A stretch of DNA of 64,000 nt, taken from NCBI GenBank assembly GCA_023426545.1, contig JAFAAN010000149.1, positions 62,001 to 126,000 of the forward strand. Direction: 5' to 3'. How positions within the stretch are numbered: position 1 is the first letter of the stretch; each line of letters begins with the position of its first letter. The stretch is from Pseudomonadota bacterium. GTDB taxonomy: Bacteria > Myxococcota > Myxococcia > Myxococcales > Myxococcaceae. The translations under genes and the position numbers were made by a program. Below are positions 7,894 through 14,874 of the stretch, in pieces. The notes under the pieces were generated by a model that saw only the letters and a list, made by a program, of their open reading frames with translations, ran no database searches and was not told the origin of the DNA.

Positions 7894-8802
7894 ATGACGA
7901 TGACCACGACCTCCCGCCCGCGTCCACGCCCTGGCGTGTCCAGGCTGATCGCCCTGGGGCTGTGCCTGCTTGCTGGCGCGGCGGGCGCGGCGGAGAAGGC
8001 CGCGACGGCGGGACCGTTGACGCTGGGGCCGCCCGTGCCCGCCAAGGTGAGGCGCGTGGTGACGTTGGCGCCCTCGCTGTCGGAGATGGTGCTGGCCCTG
8101 GGCGCAGGGGACACGCTGGTGGGCGTGTCCCGCTTCGACGAGGCGAAGGCGCTGGCGAAGCTGCCGCGCGTGGGTGGGTTCACGGACCCATCCGTCGAGG
8201 CGGTGGTGGCGCTCAAGCCGGACCTCCTCCTGGTGCAGCCCGGGCCGGGCAACCGGCGCCCCGTGGAGAAGATGGCGGAGCTGGGCGTGCCCGTGCTGTC
8301 GCTGCCGCTGCACTCCGTGCAGGACGTGCTCGTGGCGCTGCGCGAGGTGGGTAAGGCGCTGGGGCGGGAGAAGGAGGCGGAGGCCGCGGTGGCCGGTATC
8401 GAGGCCACGCGCGCGCGCATCCGGGAGGCGGCGAAGCAGTTGCCCGCGCCGCGCGTGTTGCTCGTCTATGGCTTCGAGCCCCTGGTGGTGGCGGGTCGAG
8501 GCTCCTTCGCGGATGAGCTGGTGCGGGACGCGGGCGGCATCAACGTGGCGGCGGACGCGGGCTCCGCGTACCCGGTGTACTCGGTGGAGCGCGCGGTGCG
8601 GGCCCGGGCCACCGTCGTGGTGGACGCCGCGGACGTGGACGTGGGCAAGGACAAGCTGCGCGAGCTGCCCGGCCTGTCTGGCGCGCGCTGGGTGGAGGTC
8701 CCGTCGCTGGCGCTGCTGCAGCCGGGGCCCTCGCTGGGGCGCGGGCTCGAGGAACTCTTCCGTCTGCTGCACCCGGAAGGAGCGGGGAAGGGCGCGCCGT
8801 GA
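7894..8802 (+). CDS. btuF: Cobalamin-binding periplasmic protein BtuF
   Basis: A 302-residue type III ABC-transporter substrate-binding protein that carries cobalamin to BtuC2D2. A signal peptide runs to about residue 32 (GAAGAAEKA). Then come family motifs: 'RRVVTLAPSLSEMVLALGAGDTLVG', 'LPRVGGFTDPSVEAVVALKPDLLLV', and the second-lobe 'VLLVYGFEPLVVAGRGSFADELVRDAGGINVAA'. The ATG at 7894 is preceded by GAGGA about 8 bases upstream. It sits 19 bases after the propeller lipoprotein and overlaps btuC by 4 bases (GTGA), so it belongs to the riboswitch 1 operon. Confidence 0.92.
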   Translation: MTMTTTSRPRPRPGVSRLIALGLCLLAGAAGAAEKAATAGPLTLGPPVPAKVRRVVTLAPSLSEMVLALGAGDTLVGVSRFDEAKALAKLPRVGGFTDPSVEAVVALKPDLLLVQPGPGNRRPVEKMAELGVPVLSLPLHSVQDVLVALREVGKALGREKEAEAAVAGIEATRARIREAAKQLPAPRVLLVYGFEPLVVAGRGSFADELVRDAGGINVAADAGSAYPVYSVERAVRARATVVVDAADVDVGKDKLRELPGLSGARWVEVPSLALLQPGPSLGRGLEELFRLLHPEGAGKGAP

Positions 8803-9884
8803 GCGAGCCGGCGGCATCCTCTCGTGCGCACGGCGGCGCGGGCGGCTTCCGCGCCTCGCGCGCGGTGGGGTTGTTCGTGGGCTTCCTCGTGTTGGCGGTG
8901 GTCGCAGTGGCCGTGGCCGTGCGCTTCGGCGAGCAGTCCATCTCTCTCTCCGCCGCGCTGTCGGACCCGGCCTCCACGGACGCCGTCATCTTCTGGTCGC
9001 TGCGCCTGCCGCGAGCGCTGCTGGGCGCCGTCGTGGGCGCGGGGCTGGCGGCCTCGGGCGCGACGCTCCAGGGACTGCTCCGCAATCCACTCGCGGACCC
9101 CTTCGTCCTCGGTGTGTCCGGAGGCGCGGCGCTCGGCGCGACGCTGGCGCTCGCCGTGGGGTTCGCCACCGTGGGCGAGGTGGCGCCAGGGCTGGGCGGC
9201 GCCTGGGCCCGCCTCTCCGCGCCCGCGCTCTTCTCGTTCCTCGGCGCGGGGGCCGCCATCCTCTTCGTCCTCTCCGCCAGCCGGGGGCCCGCGGCGCGCG
9301 CGCCCTACGCGGCGCTGCTCACGGGCGTGGTGTTCAACGCGTTCGCCTCCGCGGCCATCACCCTGGTGAAGACGCTGTCCGACCCGGACCGGCTCGGGGA
9401 AATCCTCTACTGGCTCGCGGGCGCGCTGGGCTACGAGCGCGGCGCCACGCTGGTGCTCTCCGCGCTCCTCCAGGGCGGCGCCATTGGCGTCATGTGGGTG
9501 CTCTCCGCACGGCTGAACCTGCTGTCGTTGGGAGACGATGACGCGGCGTCGCTGGGGGTGCCGGTGGCGGCGACGCGCCGCTGGTTGCTGCTGGCCTCCA
9601 GCGCGAGCGTCGCGGGCGCGGTGGCACTCACGGGGTTGATTGGCTTCGTGGGGCTCATCGTGCCGCACCTGTTGCGGCTGGCCTTCGGCCCGGACCAGCG
9701 CCTGCTGGTGCCGCTGTCCGCGCTGGGCGGCGCGGCCTTCCTCGTGCTGTCGGACCTGCTGGCGCGGCTGGCCTTCCCGCTCTTCGGCGCCGAGCCTCCC
9801 GTGGGCGTCGTCACCGCGCTGCTGGGGGGGCCGCTGTTCCTCGCGCTGTTGCGGCGGCGTGTGCGCCTGGGTACGGCGGGCTGA
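8799..9884 (+). CDS. btuC: Cobalamin ABC transporter permease BtuC
   Basis: A 361-residue FecCD-family permease with about nine to ten membrane segments. Family hallmarks are 'RLPRALLGAVVGAGLAASGATLQGLLRNPLADPFVLGVSGGAALGA', 'GLIGFVGLIVPHLLR' and the C-terminal 'EPPVGVVTALLGGPLFLALLRRR'. The GTG start overlaps the btuF stop. No ATPase gene follows directly; the likely partner btuD is at 18404. After this gene the operon ends and the second cobalamin riboswitch begins about 55 bases on. Confidence 0.93.
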   Translation: MSEPAASSRAHGGAGGFRASRAVGLFVGFLVLAVVAVAVAVRFGEQSISLSAALSDPASTDAVIFWSLRLPRALLGAVVGAGLAASGATLQGLLRNPLADPFVLGVSGGAALGATLALAVGFATVGEVAPGLGGAWARLSAPALFSFLGAGAAILFVLSASRGPAARAPYAALLTGVVFNAFASAAITLVKTLSDPDRLGEILYWLAGALGYERGATLVLSALLQGGAIGVMWVLSARLNLLSLGDDDAASLGVPVAATRRWLLLASSASVAGAVALTGLIGFVGLIVPHLLRLAFGPDQRLLVPLSALGGAAFLVLSDLLARLAFPLFGAEPPVGVVTALLGGPLFLALLRRRVRLGTAG

Positions 9885-9938
9885 GGGGCGCGTTCCCCGC
9901 CGGACATTGACAATGGCCTGCGCCCGCCATATCCCCGC

Positions 9939-10135
9939 CGGCGTGCTCGGTGTCACCGTGCAGCCACGGTGACTCAAGGGAATCCGGTGCGAATCCGGAG
10001 CTGCCCCGCAGCGGTGAGCAGGAACGAAAGCCGTCACGAGAAGCACTGGCCCGCAGTGGGCTGGGAAGCGACGGCAAGTAGAAGGGAGCCCCAGGGCGCC
10101 CGCGCCTGCGAGTCCGAAAACCTGCCGAGGACCCG
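9939..10135 (+). promoter_or_regulatory. Cobalamin riboswitch 2, canonical type
   Basis: A full-length cobalamin riboswitch. Conserved parts visible are CAAGGGAATCCGGTGCGAAT (9974-9993), CCGGAGCTGCCCCGCAGCGG (core), the peripheral stems around 10040-10100, and the 3' end GAGTCCGAAAACCTGCC (10110-10126). It precedes a three-gene operon for a lipoprotein, a surface protein and a Rieske protein, placing those genes in the B12 regulon. About 160 bases separate it from the first start codon, enough for an expression platform, which I could not define. Confidence 0.93.
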
Positions 10136-10292
10136 TGCCTCCTGGCACGGACATCACCGAGGCCTCCGAGGGGAGGCGGCGGGGGCGGGTGTCATCCGGC
10201 GCGCGAGAGGTGCGCTGGAGCTTTGCCTTCGGCCGAGTCCTCCTTGGAAGCCCCAGCTGCCCGTGGGGGCGGAAGAGGGAGTGAGGACACCG

Positions 10293-11657
10293 ATGAAGGA
10301 CGCCGATGTGAAGCGCGGAGGAGCCCGCACCAGGGCCCTGATGGTCGCCACGGCCAGCCTCATGCTGGCCGTTGCCACCACGGGCTGCGGCTCCGAGTGC
10401 GTGGATGCCTACGACTGCCGCAACGAGAAGGGCCCCGCGCCAGCGGGCCAGCAGTGGACGTGCGCCGCGGAGAAGTGTGAGACGCGGCCCATCCAGCCGG
10501 TGCCCGGCGACGATGCGGGCACGGACCCGGAGCCGGACGCGGGCACGGACCCGGACGCGGGCACGAATCCTGAGCCGGATGCGGGCACGGACCCGGAGCC
10601 GGACGCGGGCACGGACCCGGATGCCGGTTCGGGGGACGCGTGCGAGACGGCGGTGCATGACCCCGTGCTCGGCACGCTTCGACTCGAGGCGGGCTTCGAG
10701 GCCGCGGGCTCCGCGCCGTTGCCGGATGACGTGCTGGCGCTGGCCGCCTCGCCGGGCCCCACGTACACGGTCTACGCGGTGCGCGGCAGTGGCATGGGCG
10801 TCGACGTCGGCATGTACTCGCTGGGCAACTGGCCCGACCTCCAGCCGAACGGCACGATGCTCTTCGACGTCGTCTCTCCGGCGGACCGCTCGGGCACGGC
10901 GACGGTGTTCTCGAATCACTATCTGGTGAATGACGGCCGGCGCCTCTTCGCGGGCTACACCACGTCCGCGGCCGGCGCCCACGGCTCGGTGGCGGCCTAC
11001 GACATCGCGACCCCCGCGGCGTCCTCCTACATCGCGGCGCAGGCCAACTTCACCGCCGCGTCCTTCGAAGCGGGCGGCAGCACCGTGCTGCTCGTCAACG
11101 GCGTGTCCCTGGGCGACGCGACGGCGGGCCTGGGCGTCTTCGGTCTGGTGACGTCCGAGGACCCCTTCCGGGCGGTGCGGCTTGCCAACTTCCCGGCGGG
11201 GGAAGCGGGGGCCAACGGCTACACGGTGGTGGCGGACAACGGAATCGCGATGCTGGGTTACTCCAGCAGCGTGGATTACAGCAACAAGGCTCGCGTGGTG
11301 GCGCCCTCGGTGCTCGCGACCGCGCTGAGCAGCGGGACGCCGGTCGAACTGGGCGCGCAGACCGAGCTCGACGTGGGCAGCGACTTCAACGCGTCGTCCG
11401 CCTTCGGCGCTGGGGTCGTCGTCAAGCGCGGTGCCTATGACGATAACTGGCAGTTCGTCTCCACCGACGTGTCGCGCTTCCCCGTCTCCCTGGGTATCGA
11501 CCCGGCCGCCGTCGCCATCGGTGAGCGCGCGCCGGTGCTGACGCTCGTGGACCAGTGCACCTCCGTCACGCAGCTGGCCCAGCTCGGGCAGGACCTGCTG
11601 GTGGGGGTGGATGACAAGAACGGCCATCGGCTGGTTCGCATCCAGGTGGGCCGGTGA
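10293..11657 (+). CDS. B12-regulated lipoprotein with Asp-Ala-Gly repeat linker
   Basis: A 454-residue lipoprotein: signal peptide with lipobox VATTGC (Cys 32), a short Cys-containing segment (ECVDAYDCRNEKG and TCAAEKC), a linker of tandem 'DAGTDPEP' units (residues 73-112), and a large beta-rich domain with propeller-like segments ('VLALAASPGPTYTVYAVRGSG', 'YTVVADNGIAMLGYSSS', 'DLLVGVDDKNGHRLVRIQV'). I do not recognise a named family. The linker would hold the domain away from the outer membrane. It is the first gene behind riboswitch 2, and its stop overlaps the GTG of the next gene. A role in cobalamin capture or handling at the surface is inference from regulation. Confidence 0.8.
   Translation: MKDADVKRGGARTRALMVATASLMLAVATTGCGSECVDAYDCRNEKGPAPAGQQWTCAAEKCETRPIQPVPGDDAGTDPEPDAGTDPDAGTNPEPDAGTDPEPDAGTDPDAGSGDACETAVHDPVLGTLRLEAGFEAAGSAPLPDDVLALAASPGPTYTVYAVRGSGMGVDVGMYSLGNWPDLQPNGTMLFDVVSPADRSGTATVFSNHYLVNDGRRLFAGYTTSAAGAHGSVAAYDIATPAASSYIAAQANFTAASFEAGGSTVLLVNGVSLGDATAGLGVFGLVTSEDPFRAVRLANFPAGEAGANGYTVVADNGIAMLGYSSSVDYSNKARVVAPSVLATALSSGTPVELGAQTELDVGSDFNASSAFGAGVVVKRGAYDDNWQFVSTDVSRFPVSLGIDPAAVAIGERAPVLTLVDQCTSVTQLAQLGQDLLVGVDDKNGHRLVRIQVGR
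10512..10626 (+). repeat. Coding tandem repeat encoding DAGTDPEP units
   Basis: Imperfect units built on GCGGGCACGGACCCGGAGCC repeat about five times. In protein they give an acidic Pro-rich linker, DAGTDPEP / DAGTDPDAGTNPEP. Such in-frame repeats can expand or contract; the downstream gene has a single related 'DAGTDPG' unit. Confidence 0.85.
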
Positions 11658-12418
11658 GCCGTCGCGCCCTCCAGCGCTTCCCCTGGGGCATGGCGCTCGC
11701 CGTGTTCCTGGGGGCCGCGGCCTGCGGTGACGCGTCCACCAGCGACGGGGACGACGCGGGAACGGACCCGGGAAACGACGACGCCGGGCTGCCGGACGGC
11801 TCCACGCCGCTGGAGCCCGACGCCGGACTGAAGCCCGAGGACCCGTATGCCGACGAGGTGGTCCTCTTCGAGCCAGGGGACAGCGCGGGGTTCGGACAGG
11901 ACCGCTTCCCGGACGTCGTGCTCGGGCCGCCGTCGGGGCTCGGTCCCGACAATGGCTCGCTGGATGTGCTCTCGCTGGGCCGGGGTGGCACCATCGTCCT
12001 GCGCTTCACGGACATCGCGGTGGTGGATGGGCCGGGCGTGGACCTGCTCGTCTTCGAGAACGCCTTCCGGGTCGTCGGCGGGTCGGGCACGTACTCCGAA
12101 CGGGGCATCGTCTCCGTGAGCGATGACGGCGTGACCTGGTTCACTTTCCCGTGTGCCTCCGACGACGCCGCGGGCGGCTACCCGGGATGCGCCGGTGTCG
12201 CGACGGTCCAGGCGAACCCCGCCAACGGCATCAGCGCCACGGACCCGGCGGTCGCGGGGGGAGATGGGTTTGATCTGGCGGAGGTGGGACTGAGCCGCGC
12301 GCGGTACGTGCGCATCGTCGACGCGGGGAACAACCGCTATGGCGGCACCTCCGGAGGCTTCGACCTGGACGCCGTCGCGGTGGTGAATGGCGTGTCGCTC
12401 GGGAGCGGCACGCCGTGA
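11654..12418 (+). CDS. B12-regulated surface lipoprotein, jelly-roll-like
   Basis: A 254-residue protein with a signal peptide and lipobox GAAAC (Cys 24), an acidic DAGTDPG-type linker, and a single domain of about 190 residues. Recognisable stretches are 'FPDVVLGPPSGLGPDNGSLDVLSLGRGGTIVLRF', 'VDLLVFENAF', 'VSVSDDGVTWFTFPC' and 'ARYVRIVDAGNN ... GFDLDAVAVVNG'. The final pattern resembles galactose-binding-like (F5/8 type) domains, where an RYVRI strand is followed by a DAV strand; this is a pattern-based guess. The family is commonly labelled 'cell surface protein'. Its GTG start overlaps the previous stop and its stop overlaps the Rieske gene start, so all three are coupled. Confidence 0.75.
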   Translation: MSRRALQRFPWGMALAVFLGAAACGDASTSDGDDAGTDPGNDDAGLPDGSTPLEPDAGLKPEDPYADEVVLFEPGDSAGFGQDRFPDVVLGPPSGLGPDNGSLDVLSLGRGGTIVLRFTDIAVVDGPGVDLLVFENAFRVVGGSGTYSERGIVSVSDDGVTWFTFPCASDDAAGGYPGCAGVATVQANPANGISATDPAVAGGDGFDLAEVGLSRARYVRIVDAGNNRYGGTSGGFDLDAVAVVNGVSLGSGTP

Positions 12419-12954
12419 AGCGGCTCCCGCCACGGCCATGTCTCCTGCCCATGACAGGGGAGGTGGACCGCCGCGCCGCGCTCCGGACGCTGATCGAGGG
12501 GACCTGCGCCCTGGCGGCGCTCGGGGCGGGGTGCGGCCGGGAGTGGCGGGAAGCCGTCGTGCTCGACCCTTCCGATGGGGGAGGGCCGGGCGCGGCCTGC
12601 GAGGACGCGCCCCCACCCGGTGGCTCCGAGGCCGGCTGGGTGGAGGTGCCGCTGGCGGAGCATCCGGCGCTCGAGGCCCCCGGTGGCGCCTCGGCGGTCC
12701 GGGTTCCCCAGGCGCTGCTGGACGTGGTCGTCGTGCACACGTCGCCCGGCTGCTACGCGGCGCTCTGGCGCGTTTGCACGCACGGTGACTGCGCCGTGGA
12801 CTGGGTGCCGGCGGAAGGCGTCATGCAGTGCCCCTGTCACGGCTCGCGCTTCGGCCCAGACGGGCAGGTGTTGAACGGGCCCGCCACGCGCCCGCTCGCG
12901 GCGTTCCGGGTGCTGAGGGACGGGGCGTCCTTGTTCATCCACCGGCCCCGCTGA
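12415..12954 (+). CDS. Exported Rieske [2Fe-2S] protein, B12-regulated
   Basis: A 179-residue protein with the two Rieske boxes: CTHGDC (Cys121, His123, Cys126) and CPCHGS (Cys139, Cys141, His142). Cys121, His123, Cys139 and His142 should ligate the cluster and Cys126-Cys141 should form the disulfide typical of high-potential bc1-type Rieske proteins. The N terminus 'VDRRAALRTLIEGTCALAALGAGC' combines a twin-arginine-like motif with a lipobox, fitting export of a folded cluster protein and membrane anchoring. No cytochrome b or oxygenase partner is nearby; instead it is the last gene of the riboswitch 2 operon. An electron-transfer role in cobalamin handling is inference. Start GTG at 12415 overlaps the preceding stop. 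Confidence 0.88.
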   Translation: MKRLPPRPCLLPMTGEVDRRAALRTLIEGTCALAALGAGCGREWREAVVLDPSDGGGPGAACEDAPPPGGSEAGWVEVPLAEHPALEAPGGASAVRVPQALLDVVVVHTSPGCYAALWRVCTHGDCAVDWVPAEGVMQCPCHGSRFGPDGQVLNGPATRPLAAFRVLRDGASLFIHRPR

Positions 12955-13016
12955 GCGAGTCCTGGGAAGGCCCGTACCCCAGGTGAAATGACGCGGTGCG
13001 GAGCGCGGCGTGGGTG

Positions 13017-13037
13017 GCGGGGTACCTGGGTACCCGC
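13017..13037. repeat. GGGTACC direct/inverted repeat upstream of FHA-GAF protein
   Basis: The text GCGGGGTACC T GGGTACCCGC contains two GGGTACC copies and is also nearly palindromic. It lies 60-80 bases before the ATG at 13097, a suitable place for an operator, but no regulator can be named. Confidence 0.4.
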
Positions 13038-13096
13038 ATGGGGTCGTCGTCTCCTTCTCTCAATGGACGGGAGAGTCGTGTAATGTCGGGCATTCG

Positions 13097-14788
13097 ATGT
13101 GGCAGATCATCATCAACGGGCCCGGCTACTTCGACACGTCGTACGATCTGCCTGAGGGCGTGACGAGCCTCGGCCGCGCGGACGAGAACGACATCGTCCT
13201 GGGCGGCGACCTCGTCTCGCGCCGGCACGCGAGGCTGTACGTCGATGGTGACGTGCTTCGCATCGAGGACCTGGGCAGTCGCAACGGGAGCCGCATCAAC
13301 GGCGCGCCCTTGCAGGGCTCGCGGCAGCTCGCCGCCGGGGACACGGTGGCCCTGGGCGAGAACGTGCTCTCCGTCCGGCAGCCCAACACCGTGGAGAACG
13401 CGGCGACGGAGATGGTGGACCTGGGCGCCGGCGGCGTCGTGCGCTTCGGCCACGGCCAGGACGTGGGCCCGTCCGTCCTGCTGGCGAAGAACGTGAGGGA
13501 CGCGGACGTCCTGCGGCTGCTGGACAACGTGGGGCCCGTCGCGTTCGACGATACCTTCTCCGCGTCCTCGCCCTCGCCGCTCCCGGCGGCCAGCCCTCGC
13601 GTGGGGCAGGAGACGCTGGTGCTGCTGTTCCGCACCGCGGAGGCGCTCGCGTCGGCGTCCACGCTGTCGTCCTTCCTGGACACGACGATGGACCGGCTGC
13701 TGGAGCGCACGGACGCGACCACCGCGGTGGTGCTGCTCAAGCACGCCACGGGCGCGCTGGTGCCCGCCGCCGTGCGCCACCGGGGCCGGCTGGCCAAGGG
13801 CGAGGTGCCCGTCTCGGACGCCATCGTCGAGGAGGCCATGCGCCAGGGCCGGGCGCTCGCCGTGGGCGCCGTGCGCGACGACCGCCGCTTCGCGGGCCGG
13901 GAGAGCGTCATCCTCTACGGCGTGGACCGGGTGCTGTGCATCCCCATCGGCGCCGAGCCGCCCTACGCGGGTGTGCTCTACGTCAACACCGCCGCCAAGG
14001 GCGACACCAGCCTGGAGGTGATGCTGGATGCGTGCACCGCGGTGGCGCACCTGGTGGCCACGGGCCTGCAGAAGTTCTCGCCTCGCGAGGGCGGCTCCGC
14101 CGTGGAGCGGCTGCGGCGCAGCCTGGAGCGCTTCCACCCGCCGGAGGTGGCCGAGCGCCGCGCCGTCGAGGCCCAGCGCCAGGGCGGCAAGCTGCCGGGC
14201 TTGGAGGAGCGCGGCCTCACCATCCTGCACGCGGAACTGGTGGGCTTCTCCGTCCTGGCCATGCGCCTGGGCGCGGCGCGCGCCACGCAGATGCTCAACG
14301 ACTTCCACTCGCGGATGAGCGGCATCGTCTACAGCTACGAGGCGACGGTGGAGGGCTTCCGGGGCGAGTCCCTGCGGGCCTTCTTCGGCGTCCCCTATGC
14401 GAAGGGCGAGGACTCGGTGCGGGCCGTCCGGGCCGCGCTGGCCCTGCGGGCCGACTGGGAGCGGGCCATGAGCCGCCGGCCCCTGGACGAGCGCTGCGAG
14501 CTTCGCATCGCGCTGCACAGCACCCGGGCGCTGGTGGGGATGATCGGCACCGAGTCGCGTCCGGACTACACGGCGGTGGGCGAGGGCGTCAGCGTCGCGA
14601 GCTGGCTGGCGGCCACCGCCAGTCCGGGGCAGGTGCTCATCACCGGCAAGGTCCTGGCCACGGTGGGCGCCCGCTTCGATGTCCATCCGCTGGGCGAGCG
14701 CCTCATCCGTCCGCCGAAGGACAAGGTGGCGGCCTTCGAAGTGATTGAGGAGGATGGGGGCCAGTTGACCAACCCCGGCCTGAGGTGA
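13097..14788 (+). CDS. FHA-GAF-class III cyclase homology protein, probably catalytically dead
   Basis: A 563-residue cytoplasmic protein in three parts. Residues 1-95 are an FHA domain (TSLGRADENDIVL, SRRHARLYVD, LGSRNGSRING). Residues 165-320 are a GAF domain. Residues 360-555 are a class III nucleotide cyclase homology domain. In the last, both metal-binding Asp positions are Glu (Glu380 in HAELVGFS, Glu424 in RGESLRAFFG, 44 apart as normal), the adenine-selecting Lys is Gly420, and the transition-state Asn and Arg are Ser499 and Trp503. Catalysis therefore looks unlikely; it may act as a phosphopeptide- and ligand-sensing regulator. ATG 13097 begins the FHA domain. A large kinase gene follows 86 bases downstream. 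Confidence 0.87.
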   Translation: MWQIIINGPGYFDTSYDLPEGVTSLGRADENDIVLGGDLVSRRHARLYVDGDVLRIEDLGSRNGSRINGAPLQGSRQLAAGDTVALGENVLSVRQPNTVENAATEMVDLGAGGVVRFGHGQDVGPSVLLAKNVRDADVLRLLDNVGPVAFDDTFSASSPSPLPAASPRVGQETLVLLFRTAEALASASTLSSFLDTTMDRLLERTDATTAVVLLKHATGALVPAAVRHRGRLAKGEVPVSDAIVEEAMRQGRALAVGAVRDDRRFAGRESVILYGVDRVLCIPIGAEPPYAGVLYVNTAAKGDTSLEVMLDACTAVAHLVATGLQKFSPREGGSAVERLRRSLERFHPPEVAERRAVEAQRQGGKLPGLEERGLTILHAELVGFSVLAMRLGAARATQMLNDFHSRMSGIVYSYEATVEGFRGESLRAFFGVPYAKGEDSVRAVRAALALRADWERAMSRRPLDERCELRIALHSTRALVGMIGTESRPDYTAVGEGVSVASWLAATASPGQVLITGKVLATVGARFDVHPLGERLIRPPKDKVAAFEVIEEDGGQLTNPGLR

Positions 14789-14874
14789 GGCGCCCCGCGT
14801 CAGGTTGACGGGTTGCTGCGACGTACCGGGACAGGGTTCAATGCGGACCCCGTCGTGGTGAACCCCCGCACCGC

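Noticed and set aside
10512..10626. CRISPR-like or non-coding tandem repeat
   Set aside because: Units are in frame and encode DAGTDPEP linkers; there are no spacers.
8466..11627. Very long open frame (over 1,000 codons) antisense to btuF, btuC and the B12 lipoprotein
   Set aside because: Third-position GC bias in high-GC genomes leaves antisense frames open. Its translation is Arg/His/Ala-rich without domains, and it crosses riboswitch 2.
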